Positions 16,941 through 26,617 of a stretch of DNA of 64,000 nucleotides are shown here, one piece after another. A program made the translations under genes and the position numbers. Below the pieces are notes generated by a model. It saw only the letters and a program-made list of their open reading frames with translations. It made no database searches and was not told the origin of the DNA. How positions within the stretch are numbered: position 1 is the stretch's first letter; each line of letters opens with the position of its first letter. Origin of the DNA: Lachnospiraceae bacterium (GTDB taxonomy: Bacteria > Bacillota > Clostridia > Lachnospirales > Anaerotignaceae); assembly GCA_003543235.1 (NCBI GenBank), contig DPJA01000039.1, forward strand, positions 1 through 64,000. Direction: 5' to 3'.

Positions 16941-17006
16941 AATATCTTATATTCAATAATATTCTACAAGCTAATTATAAAAATGTCAAGCATATATAAA
17001 ACAGTG

Positions 17007-18341
17007 CTACATCATAAGCTTTAATAAAAATAAAATCGCAATTATAATAATAACAAAGTTTAACTCCTTGCTCCTACCCGATAAAATCTTTAACAATACA
17101 TAAGATATAACACCAAATATAAGCCCCTCAGAAATACTATAAGCAACAACCATCATAACTATAGTAATAAACGCTGGAAATCCTTCTGTATAATCGCTAA
17201 AATTAATGGTTACAACCTGTTCCATCATAAATAAACCGACTACAATAAGTGCTGGTGTTGTAGCAAATGACGGAATAGATGTAATAATAGGTGAAAAGAA
17301 AAGTGCAAGGATAAAAAGCAAGCCAGTAACAACCGATGTAAGACCTGTTCTTCCGCCCTCTGCAACTCCCGAAGCACTCTCTACAAAAGTTGTAACTGTT
17401 GATGTGCCAAGAAGTGAACCTGCTGTTGTTGCCACAGCGTCAGCCAAAAGTGCACCTTTAATTTTTGGCAGTTTGCCGTCCTTGTCCAAATATCCAGCCT
17501 TTGTAGAAACGCCTATAAGGGTACCCAAAGTATCAAAAAGGTCAACAAACAGGAAGGAAAAAATAACTGTAACAAATTCCAAAGAAAAAATATTTGAAAA
17601 ATCAACCTTAAACAAAACAGGTAAAATTGAAGGTGGAAGTGACACAAGTCCGCTTGGAATAAGAGAATACAATCTAGCGTCAACATTAACCACATAAATG
17701 CCTGTAAGTTCACATATAATGCCTAAAACATATGTGATAATAATTCCCCATAACAATGCCCCACGAATTTTTTTAATTACCAAAGCCATAGTAATTATTG
17801 TGCCAATGAGTGCAAGTGCTACAGGTACAGTTTTTACATTGCCAATACCTACAAGTGTTGCAGAATTATCCACAATTATACCTGCATTTTGCATACCTAT
17901 AAAGGCAATAAATAAGCCAATACCCACGCTTGTAGCAGCTTTTATATTTTTTGGTATAGCATTAAAAATAGCTTCTCTAACATTTGCAAAGGAAAGTATA
18001 ATAAATATAATACCCTCTATAAATACGGCTGTTAACGCTGTTTGCCACGAATAACCGTACTGTAAAACAACAGTATATGCAAAGTACGCATTAAGCCCCA
18101 TTCCCGGTGCCAATGCAAAGGGATAGTTAGCAAATGCCGCCATACAGAATGTACCCAATGCAGAAGCAATGGCTGTTGCTGTTAACAAGGCACCCGCATC
18201 CATACCCGTTGCACTTAAAATGCTAGGATTTACTATGAGGATATATGCCATAGTCATAAAAGTTGTAATACCTGCATACACTTCTGTTTTAACATTTGTT
18301 TTGTTCTCTTGAAGCTTGAATTGCTTTTCAAAGAAACTCAT
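17007..18341 (-). CDS. Guanine/hypoxanthine permease, AzgA-type NCS2 family
   Basis: A 444-residue purine uptake protein with 12-14 predicted membrane segments. It has the AzgA/PbuG-type opening TKTEVYAGITTFMTMAYI-like stretch followed by NPSILSATGMD, the APGMGLNAYFAY motif, and LFVDLFDTLGTLIGVS near 265. The ATG at 18339-18341 follows AGGAGG by 8 bases. Lying upstream of purH on the same strand, it supplies the salvage side of purine supply. Between them is the ZTP switch, so purH has separate control. A sigma-A promoter precedes it. I looked for a purine riboswitch in its leader and saw none. Confidence 0.92.
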   Translation of the reverse strand: MSFFEKQFKLQENKTNVKTEVYAGITTFMTMAYILIVNPSILSATGMDAGALLTATAIASALGTFCMAAFANYPFALAPGMGLNAYFAYTVVLQYGYSWQTALTAVFIEGIIFIILSFANVREAIFNAIPKNIKAATSVGIGLFIAFIGMQNAGIIVDNSATLVGIGNVKTVPVALALIGTIITMALVIKKIRGALLWGIIITYVLGIICELTGIYVVNVDARLYSLIPSGLVSLPPSILPVLFKVDFSNIFSLEFVTVIFSFLFVDLFDTLGTLIGVSTKAGYLDKDGKLPKIKGALLADAVATTAGSLLGTSTVTTFVESASGVAEGGRTGLTSVVTGLLFILALFFSPIITSIPSFATTPALIVVGLFMMEQVVTINFSDYTEGFPAFITIVMMVVAYSISEGLIFGVISYVLLKILSGRSKELNFVIIIIAILFLLKLMM

Positions 18342-18389
18342 TTTTGATGTCCTCCTAAAAAAATAGTGATATAATCCCAATATAGAAAG

Positions 18390-18418
18390 ATAATAACAAA
18401 ATCAAAAAATATTGTCAA
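18390..18418 (-). promoter_or_regulatory. Vegetative promoter of the purine permease
   Basis: Minus strand TTGACA (18413-18418), 17-base spacer, TATTAT (18390-18395): a near-consensus sigma-A promoter about 50 bases before the permease ATG. Confidence 0.75.
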
Positions 18419-18471
18419 ATTCAGCCAATATTTCTATATAAACTCTTTTCACTTATGGCTTAATCACTTTT

Positions 18472-19896
18472 TTATTTCACATCTGCCCTTTTAAGACTAA
18501 ATGTAAACTCTGTTCCAAAATTCTCATTGCTTTTCACTTCAATTTTTTCACCATGTGCTTTTATAAATTCCTTTACTATTGATAATCCAAGGCCAACGCC
18601 GCCCTTATCCAGACCACGGCTTGAGTCCGCCTTAAAAAATCTTTCAAACACCTTTTTCTGCTCTTCTCGGGTTATTCCCCCACCGCTGTCTTTAACTCCA
18701 ACATAAACCTTGTCACCCTTAACAGTTGTTTCCACAATTATTTCGCCTTCTTCTGGCGTAAATTTAATTGCATTGTCCAGCAAGTTGTGAATAACACGCT
18801 GAATCATGTTAGGGTCTGCAACAACCATGGTAAACTTCTCCTCAAACAAAGCTTCAGTGCGTATTTTTTTTGCGGAAAGACGTGTTTCAAAAACATTAAA
18901 GCTTTCCCTAATCATGTCGTTTATGTCAAATTGGCAAAGCTCAAGCTTAACTGCCCCTGCCTCTGCCTTGCTTAAATCCGTCATGTCATTGGCAAGCTTT
19001 GTAAGCCTTGAGGTTTCCTCAAGAACTATATTAAGATAATGGCTTTGTTTCTCAATTGGAATTGTTCCATCTGCAATAGCACTTATAAAACCTTGTATGC
19101 TTGTTAGTGGAGAGCGTAAATCATGAGAAATGTTAGCAATAAATTTTTGTCTGTTATTCTCGGTTTTTTCAAGGCTTTCTGCCATGTTGTTAAAGCTTTC
19201 CGCCAGCTGACCTACCTCGTCACCACTTTTCACTTCAATTCTATTTTTAAAATTTCCGTCAGCAATTATTTTAGCAGCATCATTCATATCTCTAAGGGGC
19301 ATAATTATGCGTTTTGTTGAATAATAAATAAGAATTGCTCCTATTATAAACACAGGTATCATGCACCCAACAACAACTCCACGCATTTCCCTTGTTGCCT
19401 CTTGAATAACTGTTATTGGCTTACACATAAATACTCCGCCAATAATTTTGTCACCTGCCTTAATAGGATAACCTACTGTAAGCACCGTTTCGTTGAACAT
19501 TCCGCCAATTTTGCCTTTAACCGTGGCAACTCTGCCATCCAATACAATACTTACAGCCTCGTCGGTAATGGTCTGACCTATCCACTGCTGATTAAGACTT
19601 TCAGATACAAGGCTTACCTGACCCTTGTTGTTCATAAAAAATACACTTGCACCCATGTATTTTTCCATTATCTGTAGTTCAAAACTCATTCTGCTCATGT
19701 CTACAACACCTGTAAAATACAGGCTAGACATACTCTCCTTAAATCGTTCGCCCTGCAAAATAAGCTGTTGCTCCTGTTCATTCATATATTGCCTAGTGTA
19801 TACAAATGATATGCCTGCACCAAAAAATCCAAAGGAAATTAAAAGTATACCCATATAAAGAAGTATCTGTTTTTTAAATATGGTTTTAATCTTCAC
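18472..19896 (-). CDS. Sensor histidine kinase
   Basis: A 474-residue membrane kinase. Segments at about 11-33 and 163-185 flank an extracytoplasmic sensor domain. HAMP follows (about 186-238), then the dimerisation/phosphoacceptor box NISHDLRSPLTSIQG with His near 254, and a HATPase domain with the N box (HNLLDNAIKFTP), G1 (VKDSGGGI) and G2 (GVGLGLSIVKEF). It starts 4 bases after the response-regulator stop, so the two form an operon and a cognate pair. The layout is like WalK, PhoR and ResE; the signal is unknown. It is the last gene of the run mutS2-regulator-kinase. Confidence 0.94.
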   Translation of the reverse strand: MKIKTIFKKQILLYMGILLISFGFFGAGISFVYTRQYMNEQEQQLILQGERFKESMSSLYFTGVVDMSRMSFELQIMEKYMGASVFFMNNKGQVSLVSESLNQQWIGQTITDEAVSIVLDGRVATVKGKIGGMFNETVLTVGYPIKAGDKIIGGVFMCKPITVIQEATREMRGVVVGCMIPVFIIGAILIYYSTKRIIMPLRDMNDAAKIIADGNFKNRIEVKSGDEVGQLAESFNNMAESLEKTENNRQKFIANISHDLRSPLTSIQGFISAIADGTIPIEKQSHYLNIVLEETSRLTKLANDMTDLSKAEAGAVKLELCQFDINDMIRESFNVFETRLSAKKIRTEALFEEKFTMVVADPNMIQRVIHNLLDNAIKFTPEEGEIIVETTVKGDKVYVGVKDSGGGITREEQKKVFERFFKADSSRGLDKGGVGLGLSIVKEFIKAHGEKIEVKSNENFGTEFTFSLKRADVK

Positions 19897-19900
19897 CTTT

Positions 19901-20593
19901 TTATTTCACCTCAAATTTATAGCCTACGCCCCAAACTGTTTTAACGCCCCAGCTTTCGCTTTCGTCAAACTTTTCACGTATTCTTTTAATATGCACATCT
20001 ACAGTACGTGTGTCCCCAATATATTCATAGCCCCATATCTTGTCCAAAAGCTGGTCTCTGGTAAAAACCTGATTTGGACGTTTAGCTAAAAAGTATAGCA
20101 ATTCAAATTCCTTGGGTGGGAAATTAAGTTCATTGCCATGGTAAGTAACGGTGTAGTTATCCATGCTGATTTCAAGGTTGCTAAAAGTAAGCCTATTACC
20201 ATTCTCTGCATATTTGTCCCTAGCATCATAACGCCTTAGCACCGCCTTAACTCTGGCTAAAAGTTCCTTTGGCTCAAATGGCTTCACCATGTAATCATCT
20301 GCCCCAAGTTCCAGCCCTAGCACCTTGTCAAAGGTATCACCCTTTGCTGTAAGCATAATAACAGGCACATTGCTAACCTTTCTAATTTCTCTGCACACTT
20401 CATATCCGTCAATGCCCGGCAACATAATATCCAGCATTATAAGATTTGGCTTAAACTTCTCAAATTTTTCAATTGCTTCCGCACCATTGTAAACCTCGCT
20501 GGTTTCGTATCCCTCACGCTTTAAATAAAGAGATATAAGCTCTGCAATATGTTCATCATCATCCACAACCATTATTTTCATTTTGTCAGACAT
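19901..20593 (-). CDS. OmpR/PhoB-family response regulator
   Basis: A 230-residue regulator: receiver domain (about 5-118) with DDD at 12-14, phosphoacceptor Asp in LIMLDIMLPG near 54, and Lys in VKPFEP near 104; then a winged-helix DNA-binding domain (about 130-228) with RDQLLDKIWGYE and RTVDVHIKRIREK. I chose the ATG at 20593 (MSDKMKI), 8 bases after AAGGTGG, over a GTG inside that site. The start is 13 bases after the mutS2 stop, so it is probably transcribed with mutS2. Confidence 0.94.
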   Translation of the reverse strand: MSDKMKIMVVDDDEHIAELISLYLKREGYETSEVYNGAEAIEKFEKFKPNLIMLDIMLPGIDGYEVCREIRKVSNVPVIMLTAKGDTFDKVLGLELGADDYMVKPFEPKELLARVKAVLRRYDARDKYAENGNRLTFSNLEISMDNYTVTYHGNELNFPPKEFELLYFLAKRPNQVFTRDQLLDKIWGYEYIGDTRTVDVHIKRIREKFDESESWGVKTVWGVGYKFEVK

Positions 20594-20606
20594 TTTTCTT
20601 CCCACC

Positions 20607-22991
20607 TTACTTAATTTCTACAATTGTAACACCCATTTCGCCCTCTCCAAACACACCATAGCGAAAAGCTTTGACGTGTGGATTTGTTCTCAGATAGGTC
20701 TGCACCGCACTTCTAAGAGCACCTGTGCCCTTTCCGTGTATAATGGTAATCTGTTTAAGTCCCGATAAATATGCGTCATCCAAATATTTGTCAATATTGC
20801 CAAGACCTTCATCAACTGTTTGACCACGGCAGTCAATTTCTGCCTTAATGCCCATGCTTTTGCCTTCCTTAACCTTAGAAGAAATATTTCGCATATTACT
20901 TCTTTGTGGCTTTTCTTTTTCTATAAAATCATCAATTGCAAGTTCTTTTAAAGGCACCTTTACTTTCATAATGCCCACCTGCACCATAACATCCTTGTTG
21001 TTGTCGGGCTTGCTAATAACTGTGCCTCGCTGGTCAAAGCTAACAACATATACCCTGTCACCTTCTTTAAGATTTTCAGGTGTCTTGTGTGATACACGTT
21101 TTTTTGCAAGAGCTTTGTTAAATTCAGCATCTGCATTTGCAAGGTGAGTTTTAAGCTTCTGTCTGCTTTCATTCATCTTTGTTTGGTTTGCTTTTTCACG
21201 GGCGTCCCTGTTCATTTCCTTTATAATTAAGTCAGCTTCTTCTTTTGCCTTCTGAAAAACCATGCGAGCTTCCTCACGGGCATCAGCAAGTATTTTTTCA
21301 CGTTGCTTTGCAACCTTATCTTTTTGAGTCTGAACTTCTTTTTTAAGTATCTCAGCTTCTTTGCGGTACTGTTCTGCCCTCTCTTGCTCATATACAACCG
21401 ATTTTTTGCTAATTTCCAAATCAGTTATAACGTCTTCAAACCTTGTTTCATCGTGGCTGATAAATTCCCTTGCAATGTCAATAACTTCGTCCTTTAACCC
21501 AAGGCGTTTAGATATTGCAAAAGCATTACTTTTTCCAGGTATTCCTATCAAAAGCTTGTAGGTAGGTCGTAAGGTTTCCACATCAAATTCACAGCTGGCA
21601 TTTTCAACCCCCTGGGTGGAAAGTGCAAACACCTTTAGCTCGCTATAGTGAGTTGTTACCGCCGTTCTTATTTTCCGTTCCAGCAACCGTTTAATAATAG
21701 CAATGGCAAGAGCTGCTCCCTCAGTAGGGTCTGTACCTGCACCAAGCTCATCAAAAAGCACTAGGGAATTATTTGTAACCTTGTCTAATATAGTAACAAT
21801 ATTGCTCATGTGTGCTGAAAATGTACTAAGGCTCTGCTCAATGCTCTGCTCGTCGCCAATGTCTGCAAAAACCTCATCAAACACCGCCAACTCGCTGTTA
21901 TCAAAGGCAGGAATATGCAGTCCCGCCTGCCCCATAAGTGTGAATAAACCAAGGGTTTTAAGGGCAACCGTCTTACCGCCTGTGTTAGGGCCTGTTATAA
22001 GCAGCGTTGTAAAATCTTTTCCCAAATAAATGTTTGTTGGCACAACAGATTTATCCTCCAAAAGAGGATGCCTGCCTTTTTTTATGTTAATGTAGCCGTT
22101 TGTGTTAAATATAGCCTTGCTTGCTCGCATAGAAAGGGAAATATTGCCCTTTGCAAATATAAAGTCAAGTTGAGTAATTATTTGCAAATTGGCAGCAATA
22201 AGGTCTGCATTTTCCCTTACGCTGTCCGATAATTTTTCCAATATTTTTTCTATTTCTGTTTTTTCTTTTGCCTGTAATTCTTTAATTCTGTTGTTAAGCT
22301 GAACAACCGCCATTGGCTCTATAAATAAAGTAGACCCAGTATTGGACTGGTCGTGAACCATACCATTAAAACTGCTTCTGTATTCGCTTTTAACAGGTAC
22401 GCAGTAGCGGTCATTTCTTATTGTAATAACATAATCCTGCAACATATTTCTGTATGCAGATGAATTTATTATAGAATTAAGCTGTTCTCTTATTCTTTCA
22501 TTAGATGTCCTGATTTCACGTCGTATATTTCTAAGTTCGTTAGAGGCATCGTCGCTTATTTCCACCTCCGACACAATACAGCGTGTTATTTCCGCCTCAA
22601 GACGTGGCAAAAGTTCAACAATACCAAACATATCATCAATGCTTTCGTATACCTCTGCCTTATTTTGGTTTATGGAGTAATTTTTAACCTTGCGGCAAAC
22701 ATATAAAAACTCATTAATATTCATTAACTCTTCAATTCCAAGTGTTCCGCCAGCGGTACAGCGTTTAAGCTGAGGACGTATTTCACGCATTCCACCAAGT
22801 GGAATATTGCCTTTTCGCACAATCATTTCTGCTGATTCTGTAGTTTCCTTCTGCCATTGATTAATTTCAGATATGCTTACAGATGGCTTAAGCTTAGAAC
22901 AAAGTTCCTTGCCCATAGGTGATATAGCAAAATCTGTAAGCTTGCCTATTATTTTGTTATATTCTAAAGTTCGCAGTGCTTTTTCGTTCAT
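20607..22991 (-). CDS. mutS2: MutS2 family protein with Smr nuclease domain
   Basis: A 794-residue MutS2. It lacks the mismatch-binding domain of MutS and instead acts on recombination intermediates or, in Bacillus, on collided ribosomes. Seen are the core domain (1 to about 300), Walker A GPNTGGKTV (about 332-340), Walker B with DELGAGTDPTEG (about 415), a long charged coiled coil (about 520-640) and the C-terminal Smr domain with DCRGQTVDE and HGKGTGALR. GAGGT precedes the ATG by 7 bases. It is followed at 13 bases by the two-component genes. Confidence 0.95.
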   Translation of the reverse strand: MNEKALRTLEYNKIIGKLTDFAISPMGKELCSKLKPSVSISEINQWQKETTESAEMIVRKGNIPLGGMREIRPQLKRCTAGGTLGIEELMNINEFLYVCRKVKNYSINQNKAEVYESIDDMFGIVELLPRLEAEITRCIVSEVEISDDASNELRNIRREIRTSNERIREQLNSIINSSAYRNMLQDYVITIRNDRYCVPVKSEYRSSFNGMVHDQSNTGSTLFIEPMAVVQLNNRIKELQAKEKTEIEKILEKLSDSVRENADLIAANLQIITQLDFIFAKGNISLSMRASKAIFNTNGYINIKKGRHPLLEDKSVVPTNIYLGKDFTTLLITGPNTGGKTVALKTLGLFTLMGQAGLHIPAFDNSELAVFDEVFADIGDEQSIEQSLSTFSAHMSNIVTILDKVTNNSLVLFDELGAGTDPTEGAALAIAIIKRLLERKIRTAVTTHYSELKVFALSTQGVENASCEFDVETLRPTYKLLIGIPGKSNAFAISKRLGLKDEVIDIAREFISHDETRFEDVITDLEISKKSVVYEQERAEQYRKEAEILKKEVQTQKDKVAKQREKILADAREEARMVFQKAKEEADLIIKEMNRDAREKANQTKMNESRQKLKTHLANADAEFNKALAKKRVSHKTPENLKEGDRVYVVSFDQRGTVISKPDNNKDVMVQVGIMKVKVPLKELAIDDFIEKEKPQRSNMRNISSKVKEGKSMGIKAEIDCRGQTVDEGLGNIDKYLDDAYLSGLKQITIIHGKGTGALRSAVQTYLRTNPHVKAFRYGVFGEGEMGVTIVEIK

Positions 22992-23105
22992 ACTTTACCT
23001 CGTAAAATAATTCTATAGATTTTTTCAATACTTTCTTACATTTTACCACTTTTATTAATACTTTGCCACAATTTAAAGGCATATACAAGGTTATACCCAA
23101 TTTGT

Positions 23106-23276
23106 TTAAAGAATATTTTTAAATATGGGAGTAATTTCCACAACTTCAATTCCCTGTGCTTCCAATAGCCTTTGTATTGCGGTAATATCCAAACTCATGC
23201 ACAATTCTTGGCTAAACTGGCATATTTCTGTTTCAGTACCATCTTTAACTATGTAAAATTTACATTCAGGTTTCAC
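23106..23276 (-). CDS. Small 56-residue protein of unknown function
   Basis: I read this small frame directly: GTG at 23274-23276, 6 bases after GGGGGTG, ending TAA at 23106-23108. It begins MKPECKFYIVKDG and ends EITPIFKNIL; three Cys lie in the first half. The middle (SLDITAIQRLLEAQGIEVVEI) looks like a helix then a strand. It lies 114 bases upstream of mutS2 on the same strand and divergent from the serine recombinase. I recognise no family. The ribosome site and open frame support it, but its shortness leaves doubt. Confidence 0.55.
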   Translation of the reverse strand: MKPECKFYIVKDGTETEICQFSQELCMSLDITAIQRLLEAQGIEVVEITPIFKNIL

Positions 23277-23345
23277 AACTTCACCCCCTGACGTAGTTTA
23301 TGCCGCCATAATTTTGTACCATGTCTATTAAAAGGAGTTTTGAAA

Positions 23346-24752
23346 ATGAAAAAAGCTGCTCTTTACATACGTGTTTCCACTGATGAACAAACTGAGTATT
23401 CACCCTCGGCACAACTTGACGAGCTTTTAAAATATGCCAGTGAACATAGCCTTGCCGTAGACGAAAAATTCATTTTCCGGGATGAAGGTATTTCAGGTCG
23501 AAACGCCGCCCACCGACCTGCCTTTATGAGCATGATTTCCCTTGCCAAAAAAAAGCCACGCCCTTTTGACGTTATTTTGTGCCATAAGTTTGACCGTTTT
23601 GCCAGAAGCCGTGAAGACAGCGTAATTTATAAAGCTTTGCTTAAAAGAGATTGTGGCATACGTGTAATAAGTATAAAAGAGCCTGTGCCTCAAGACGATA
23701 AATTTGGAGTAATTTATGAAAGTATGCTGGAGGCAATGGCTGAATATTACAGCCTTAACCTTGCAGAAGAGGTTAAAAAAACCATGTTAAAAAAAGCCGA
23801 AAATGGCGAATATCAAGCATATGCACCTTTCGGGTATCGTAACCAAAATAAAACTCTTGTGCCAATAGATGCGGAAAGTAAAATAGTAAACTATATTTTC
23901 TCAGAATTCATTAGTGGTAAAAGCTTTTATTCCATAGCTTGTCAGCTTAATTTGATGGACATAAAAACTCATAAAAACAATCCATTCGATAGCCGTGGTG
24001 TAAAATATATTCTTCAAAACCCTGTGTATATAGGCTTTTCCAGATGGACACCTACAGGCAAAGCTGGACGTTTGCAAAATGCTAACACCATAATTGCAAA
24101 GGGTACTTTTACACCTATTATCTCGCAGGAAATATTTTTCATTGCACAGCAAAAAATATCTGTTAAACCTTACTCACACCATCAGCCCCGTGAAAATTCA
24201 CCTTGGTTTTCAGGTATTGTTAAATGCAGTTGCTGTGGTGCTTCACTTGTTTGCGGACAATATTATAAAAACGGTGGGTGTCAGCTTCAATGCGGTAATT
24301 ATAATCATGGAATATGTAAAACCTCACATTCTATATCCTCCAACAAACTGGAAAAGGCTTTTTTTACTGCCCTTAACACATATTATCAGAACAGTAATGT
24401 GCAAGGCTACCAAATAACCTTAAAACAAAAGGAGGGCTTAAATGCTCAAGCCCTCCTTGTAAAAAGCAGTATTAAAAAGCTAACCCAAAACCTTGAAAAA
24501 GCCAAAACCGCATATCTTAACGGCATAGATACACTTGAAGAATATAAATCCACAAAGGTACCACTTTTGAATAAACTTCAAAAATTGGAAGAAAGTCTAC
24601 CTGGTGAAAACAGTAATACTGCTAAAACAGAAATTCTTCCAACGTTTAATCAGCTTGTAAAAACCAATCCGCTTTCTATAAAACAAGTTGTTCAAAAAAT
24701 AATCTATTGCCCCAAAGAAAATTGCTTTAAGGTTTACTTTTTCATAAATTAG
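23346..24752 (+). CDS. Large serine recombinase (resolvase/invertase family)
   Basis: A 468-residue site-specific recombinase. The catalytic domain (about 1-145) has YIRVSTDEQ with the nucleophile Ser near 11, EGISGRN and HKFDRFAR. A recombinase domain (about 160-260) follows, then a zinc ribbon (CSCCGASLVC ... CGNYNHGIC, about 298-328) and a coiled coil near 360-425. This is the plan of phage integrases and of the SpoIVCA and conjugative-element recombinases. The ATG at 23346 has AAGGAG 8 bases upstream. No other phage or conjugation gene is near, so it is either the last piece of a lost element or a domesticated enzyme. Confidence 0.92.
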   Translation: MKKAALYIRVSTDEQTEYSPSAQLDELLKYASEHSLAVDEKFIFRDEGISGRNAAHRPAFMSMISLAKKKPRPFDVILCHKFDRFARSREDSVIYKALLKRDCGIRVISIKEPVPQDDKFGVIYESMLEAMAEYYSLNLAEEVKKTMLKKAENGEYQAYAPFGYRNQNKTLVPIDAESKIVNYIFSEFISGKSFYSIACQLNLMDIKTHKNNPFDSRGVKYILQNPVYIGFSRWTPTGKAGRLQNANTIIAKGTFTPIISQEIFFIAQQKISVKPYSHHQPRENSPWFSGIVKCSCCGASLVCGQYYKNGGCQLQCGNYNHGICKTSHSISSNKLEKAFFTALNTYYQNSNVQGYQITLKQKEGLNAQALLVKSSIKKLTQNLEKAKTAYLNGIDTLEEYKSTKVPLLNKLQKLEESLPGENSNTAKTEILPTFNQLVKTNPLSIKQVVQKIIYCPKENCFKVYFFIN

Positions 24753-24756
24753 CAAT

Positions 24757-25278
24757 TTACATCATACAATCAGGTTTCTTAATAGAAAATACTCTTTCTT
24801 CCTTAAGATAATCCCTAACTATATCAAGTGCTTCACCAAATCGTTGGAAATGGACAATTTCACGTTCTCTAAGGAATTTAAGAGGTGCAATAACGTCTGG
24901 GTCATTAGTCAAATCCAACAAATAGTTATAGGTAGCAAGTGCTTTCTGCTCTGCTGCCAAATCCTCATATAAATCGCAAATAGGGTCGCCCTTGCTCTGT
25001 ATATATGCAGCAGTAAAGGGTACACCTGCTGCGGAGGCAGGATAAACACCAAGCCCATGACCAACATAATATGCCTCAAGTCCAGCCTCACGTACTTGCT
25101 TATCAGTAAGCCCCTGGGTAAGCTGTGAAACTATAGTTCCCATCATTTCAAGATGTGCCAACTCTTCTGTGCCAATATCGTTAAGTGTTGCTTTTGCCTG
25201 TGGCGTAACCATAGTAAAACGCTGACTCAAATATCTTAATATTGCTCCCAACTCTCCATCTCCACCACCATATGGCAA
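24757..25278 (-). CDS. CotJC-like manganese-catalase-fold protein, lacking the usual N-terminus
   Basis: Related to spore coat protein CotJC and manganese catalase. The 173 residues keep all di-manganese ligands: GDGELGA (Glu near 9), GTEELAHLE (Glu and His), DLAAEQKA (Glu) and REREIVHFQRF (His). Compared with Bacillus CotJC (189 residues, starting MWVYEKKLQYP) about 28 residues before the first ligand are absent. The only start I can offer is a TTG at 25276-25278 without a good ribosome site. The frame is continuous back to the murA stop codon at 25294-25296. The usual cotJA and cotJB partners are absent. The family call is firm; the start and whether it is translated normally are not. Confidence 0.78.
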   Translation of the reverse strand: MPYGGGDGELGAILRYLSQRFTMVTPQAKATLNDIGTEELAHLEMMGTIVSQLTQGLTDKQVREAGLEAYYVGHGLGVYPASAAGVPFTAAYIQSKGDPICDLYEDLAAEQKALATYNYLLDLTNDPDVIAPLKFLREREIVHFQRFGEALDIVRDYLKEERVFSIKKPDCMM

Positions 25279-25293
25279 TTTCGTATTGCTTTT

Positions 25294-26550
25294 TCAGTCT
25301 TCACGCCGTATTTTAGCACCAAGTTTTATAAGCTTTTCTTCAAACAGGCAATACCCTCTGTCTATGTGGAAAATATCGCTTATTTCAGTTTCACCCTCTG
25401 CTGTCATTGCCGCCAACACCAGTGCAGCTCCAGCCCTAAGGTCTGTGGCTTTAACCTGCGTTGCCGTAAGCTTTCTAACTCCATCAACTACAGCAATTCT
25501 TCCGTCAATTTTAATGTCAGCCCCCATACGTGTAAGCTCCCCTGCGTGCAAAAATCTGTTTTCAAACACAGTTTCAGTTATCACACTTGTCCCCTTTGCC
25601 ACCGTGCTAAGGCTCATAAATACCGCTTGTAAATCTGTGGGAAACCCGGGGAAAGGCATCGTTTTTAAATTAAATGCTGTAATTTCTCCCTTTGTACAAA
25701 CCCTAATGCCATGTGCCAATTCTTCAATATCTACATTTGCTTCCTTTAATTTTGATGTAATTGCTCCCAAATGGTCTGGCACTGCATTGGTAAGAAAAAT
25801 ATCACCGCCTGTTATTGCCGCCGCCACCATAAAGGTTCCTGCCTCTATTCTGTCAGGTATTACATTATGGTTTGCTCCTTCAAGAGTTTTAACACCATTT
25901 ATAGTAATAGCTCCCGTACCATAGTCTGTTATTTTTGCACCCATTTTATTTAAAAATTCTGCCAAATCAACTATTTCAGGCTCAACTGCAGCATTTTCTA
26001 TGACAGTTACGCCGTCTGCCAGAACCGCCGCCATCATTATATTTTCAGTAGCCCCAACGCTGGGAAAATCCAAATAGATATGGCTGCCCACTAGCCTTCT
26101 GCAACGTCCCATAACAAAACCATGCTCCTGCTTTATTTTAGCTCCTAACTTTATAAATCCCTTTAAGTGTAAATCCACAGGCCGTGTCCCTATCTGACAC
26201 CCTCCAGGCAACGGAATTTTTGCTTTTTGACGGCGTGCAAGCAGCGGACCCATCACTAAAAAAGATGCTCTAAGTTTTCCAGCCATTTCGTACTCTTCCT
26301 TGGTTTTAGTAACTCTTTCAGCCTTAATTTTTGCAATTTGATTAACGCTGTCGTACTGAACCTTTACGCCAAGTGCTTTCAAAATATCCATCATAGCATA
26401 AACATCCATAAGTGGTGGAACACTGCTTAAAACACATTCCTTTTCAGTTAATATACAGGCACAAAGTATGGGCAAAACCGCATTTTTTGCACCACTTATT
26501 TCTACTTTTCCACATAGCCCAAGACTCTTGCTCACAATAAATTTCGACAT
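25294..26550 (-). CDS. murA: UDP-N-acetylglucosamine 1-carboxyvinyltransferase
   Basis: First committed step of peptidoglycan synthesis: transfer of enolpyruvate from PEP to UDP-GlcNAc. The 418 residues match MurA length. The N-terminus has ISGAKNAVLPIL with the PEP-binding Lys near 21, and the catalytic loop is PGGCQIGTRPVDLH with Cys near 116, the residue fosfomycin modifies. RIEAGTFM near 230 is also typical. AAGGGGA precedes the ATG by 7 bases. The gene stands 68 bases from the HD-domain gene and directly precedes the CotJC-like gene in the same frame. Many Firmicutes have two murA genes; this one could be either. Confidence 0.95.
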   Translation of the reverse strand: MSKFIVSKSLGLCGKVEISGAKNAVLPILCACILTEKECVLSSVPPLMDVYAMMDILKALGVKVQYDSVNQIAKIKAERVTKTKEEYEMAGKLRASFLVMGPLLARRQKAKIPLPGGCQIGTRPVDLHLKGFIKLGAKIKQEHGFVMGRCRRLVGSHIYLDFPSVGATENIMMAAVLADGVTVIENAAVEPEIVDLAEFLNKMGAKITDYGTGAITINGVKTLEGANHNVIPDRIEAGTFMVAAAITGGDIFLTNAVPDHLGAITSKLKEANVDIEELAHGIRVCTKGEITAFNLKTMPFPGFPTDLQAVFMSLSTVAKGTSVITETVFENRFLHAGELTRMGADIKIDGRIAVVDGVRKLTATQVKATDLRAGAALVLAAMTAEGETEISDIFHIDRGYCLFEEKLIKLGAKIRRED

Positions 26551-26617
26551 AATAAGTCCCCTTTTCTTTTGGTTTTATTATGTCCAAATCGGTTAAAAAA
26601 ATTGTAGTCAACGCAAG

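Noticed and set aside
18342..18471. Purine riboswitch in front of the permease
   Set aside because: The usual purine aptamer core was not found; the leader is short and has only a sigma-A promoter.
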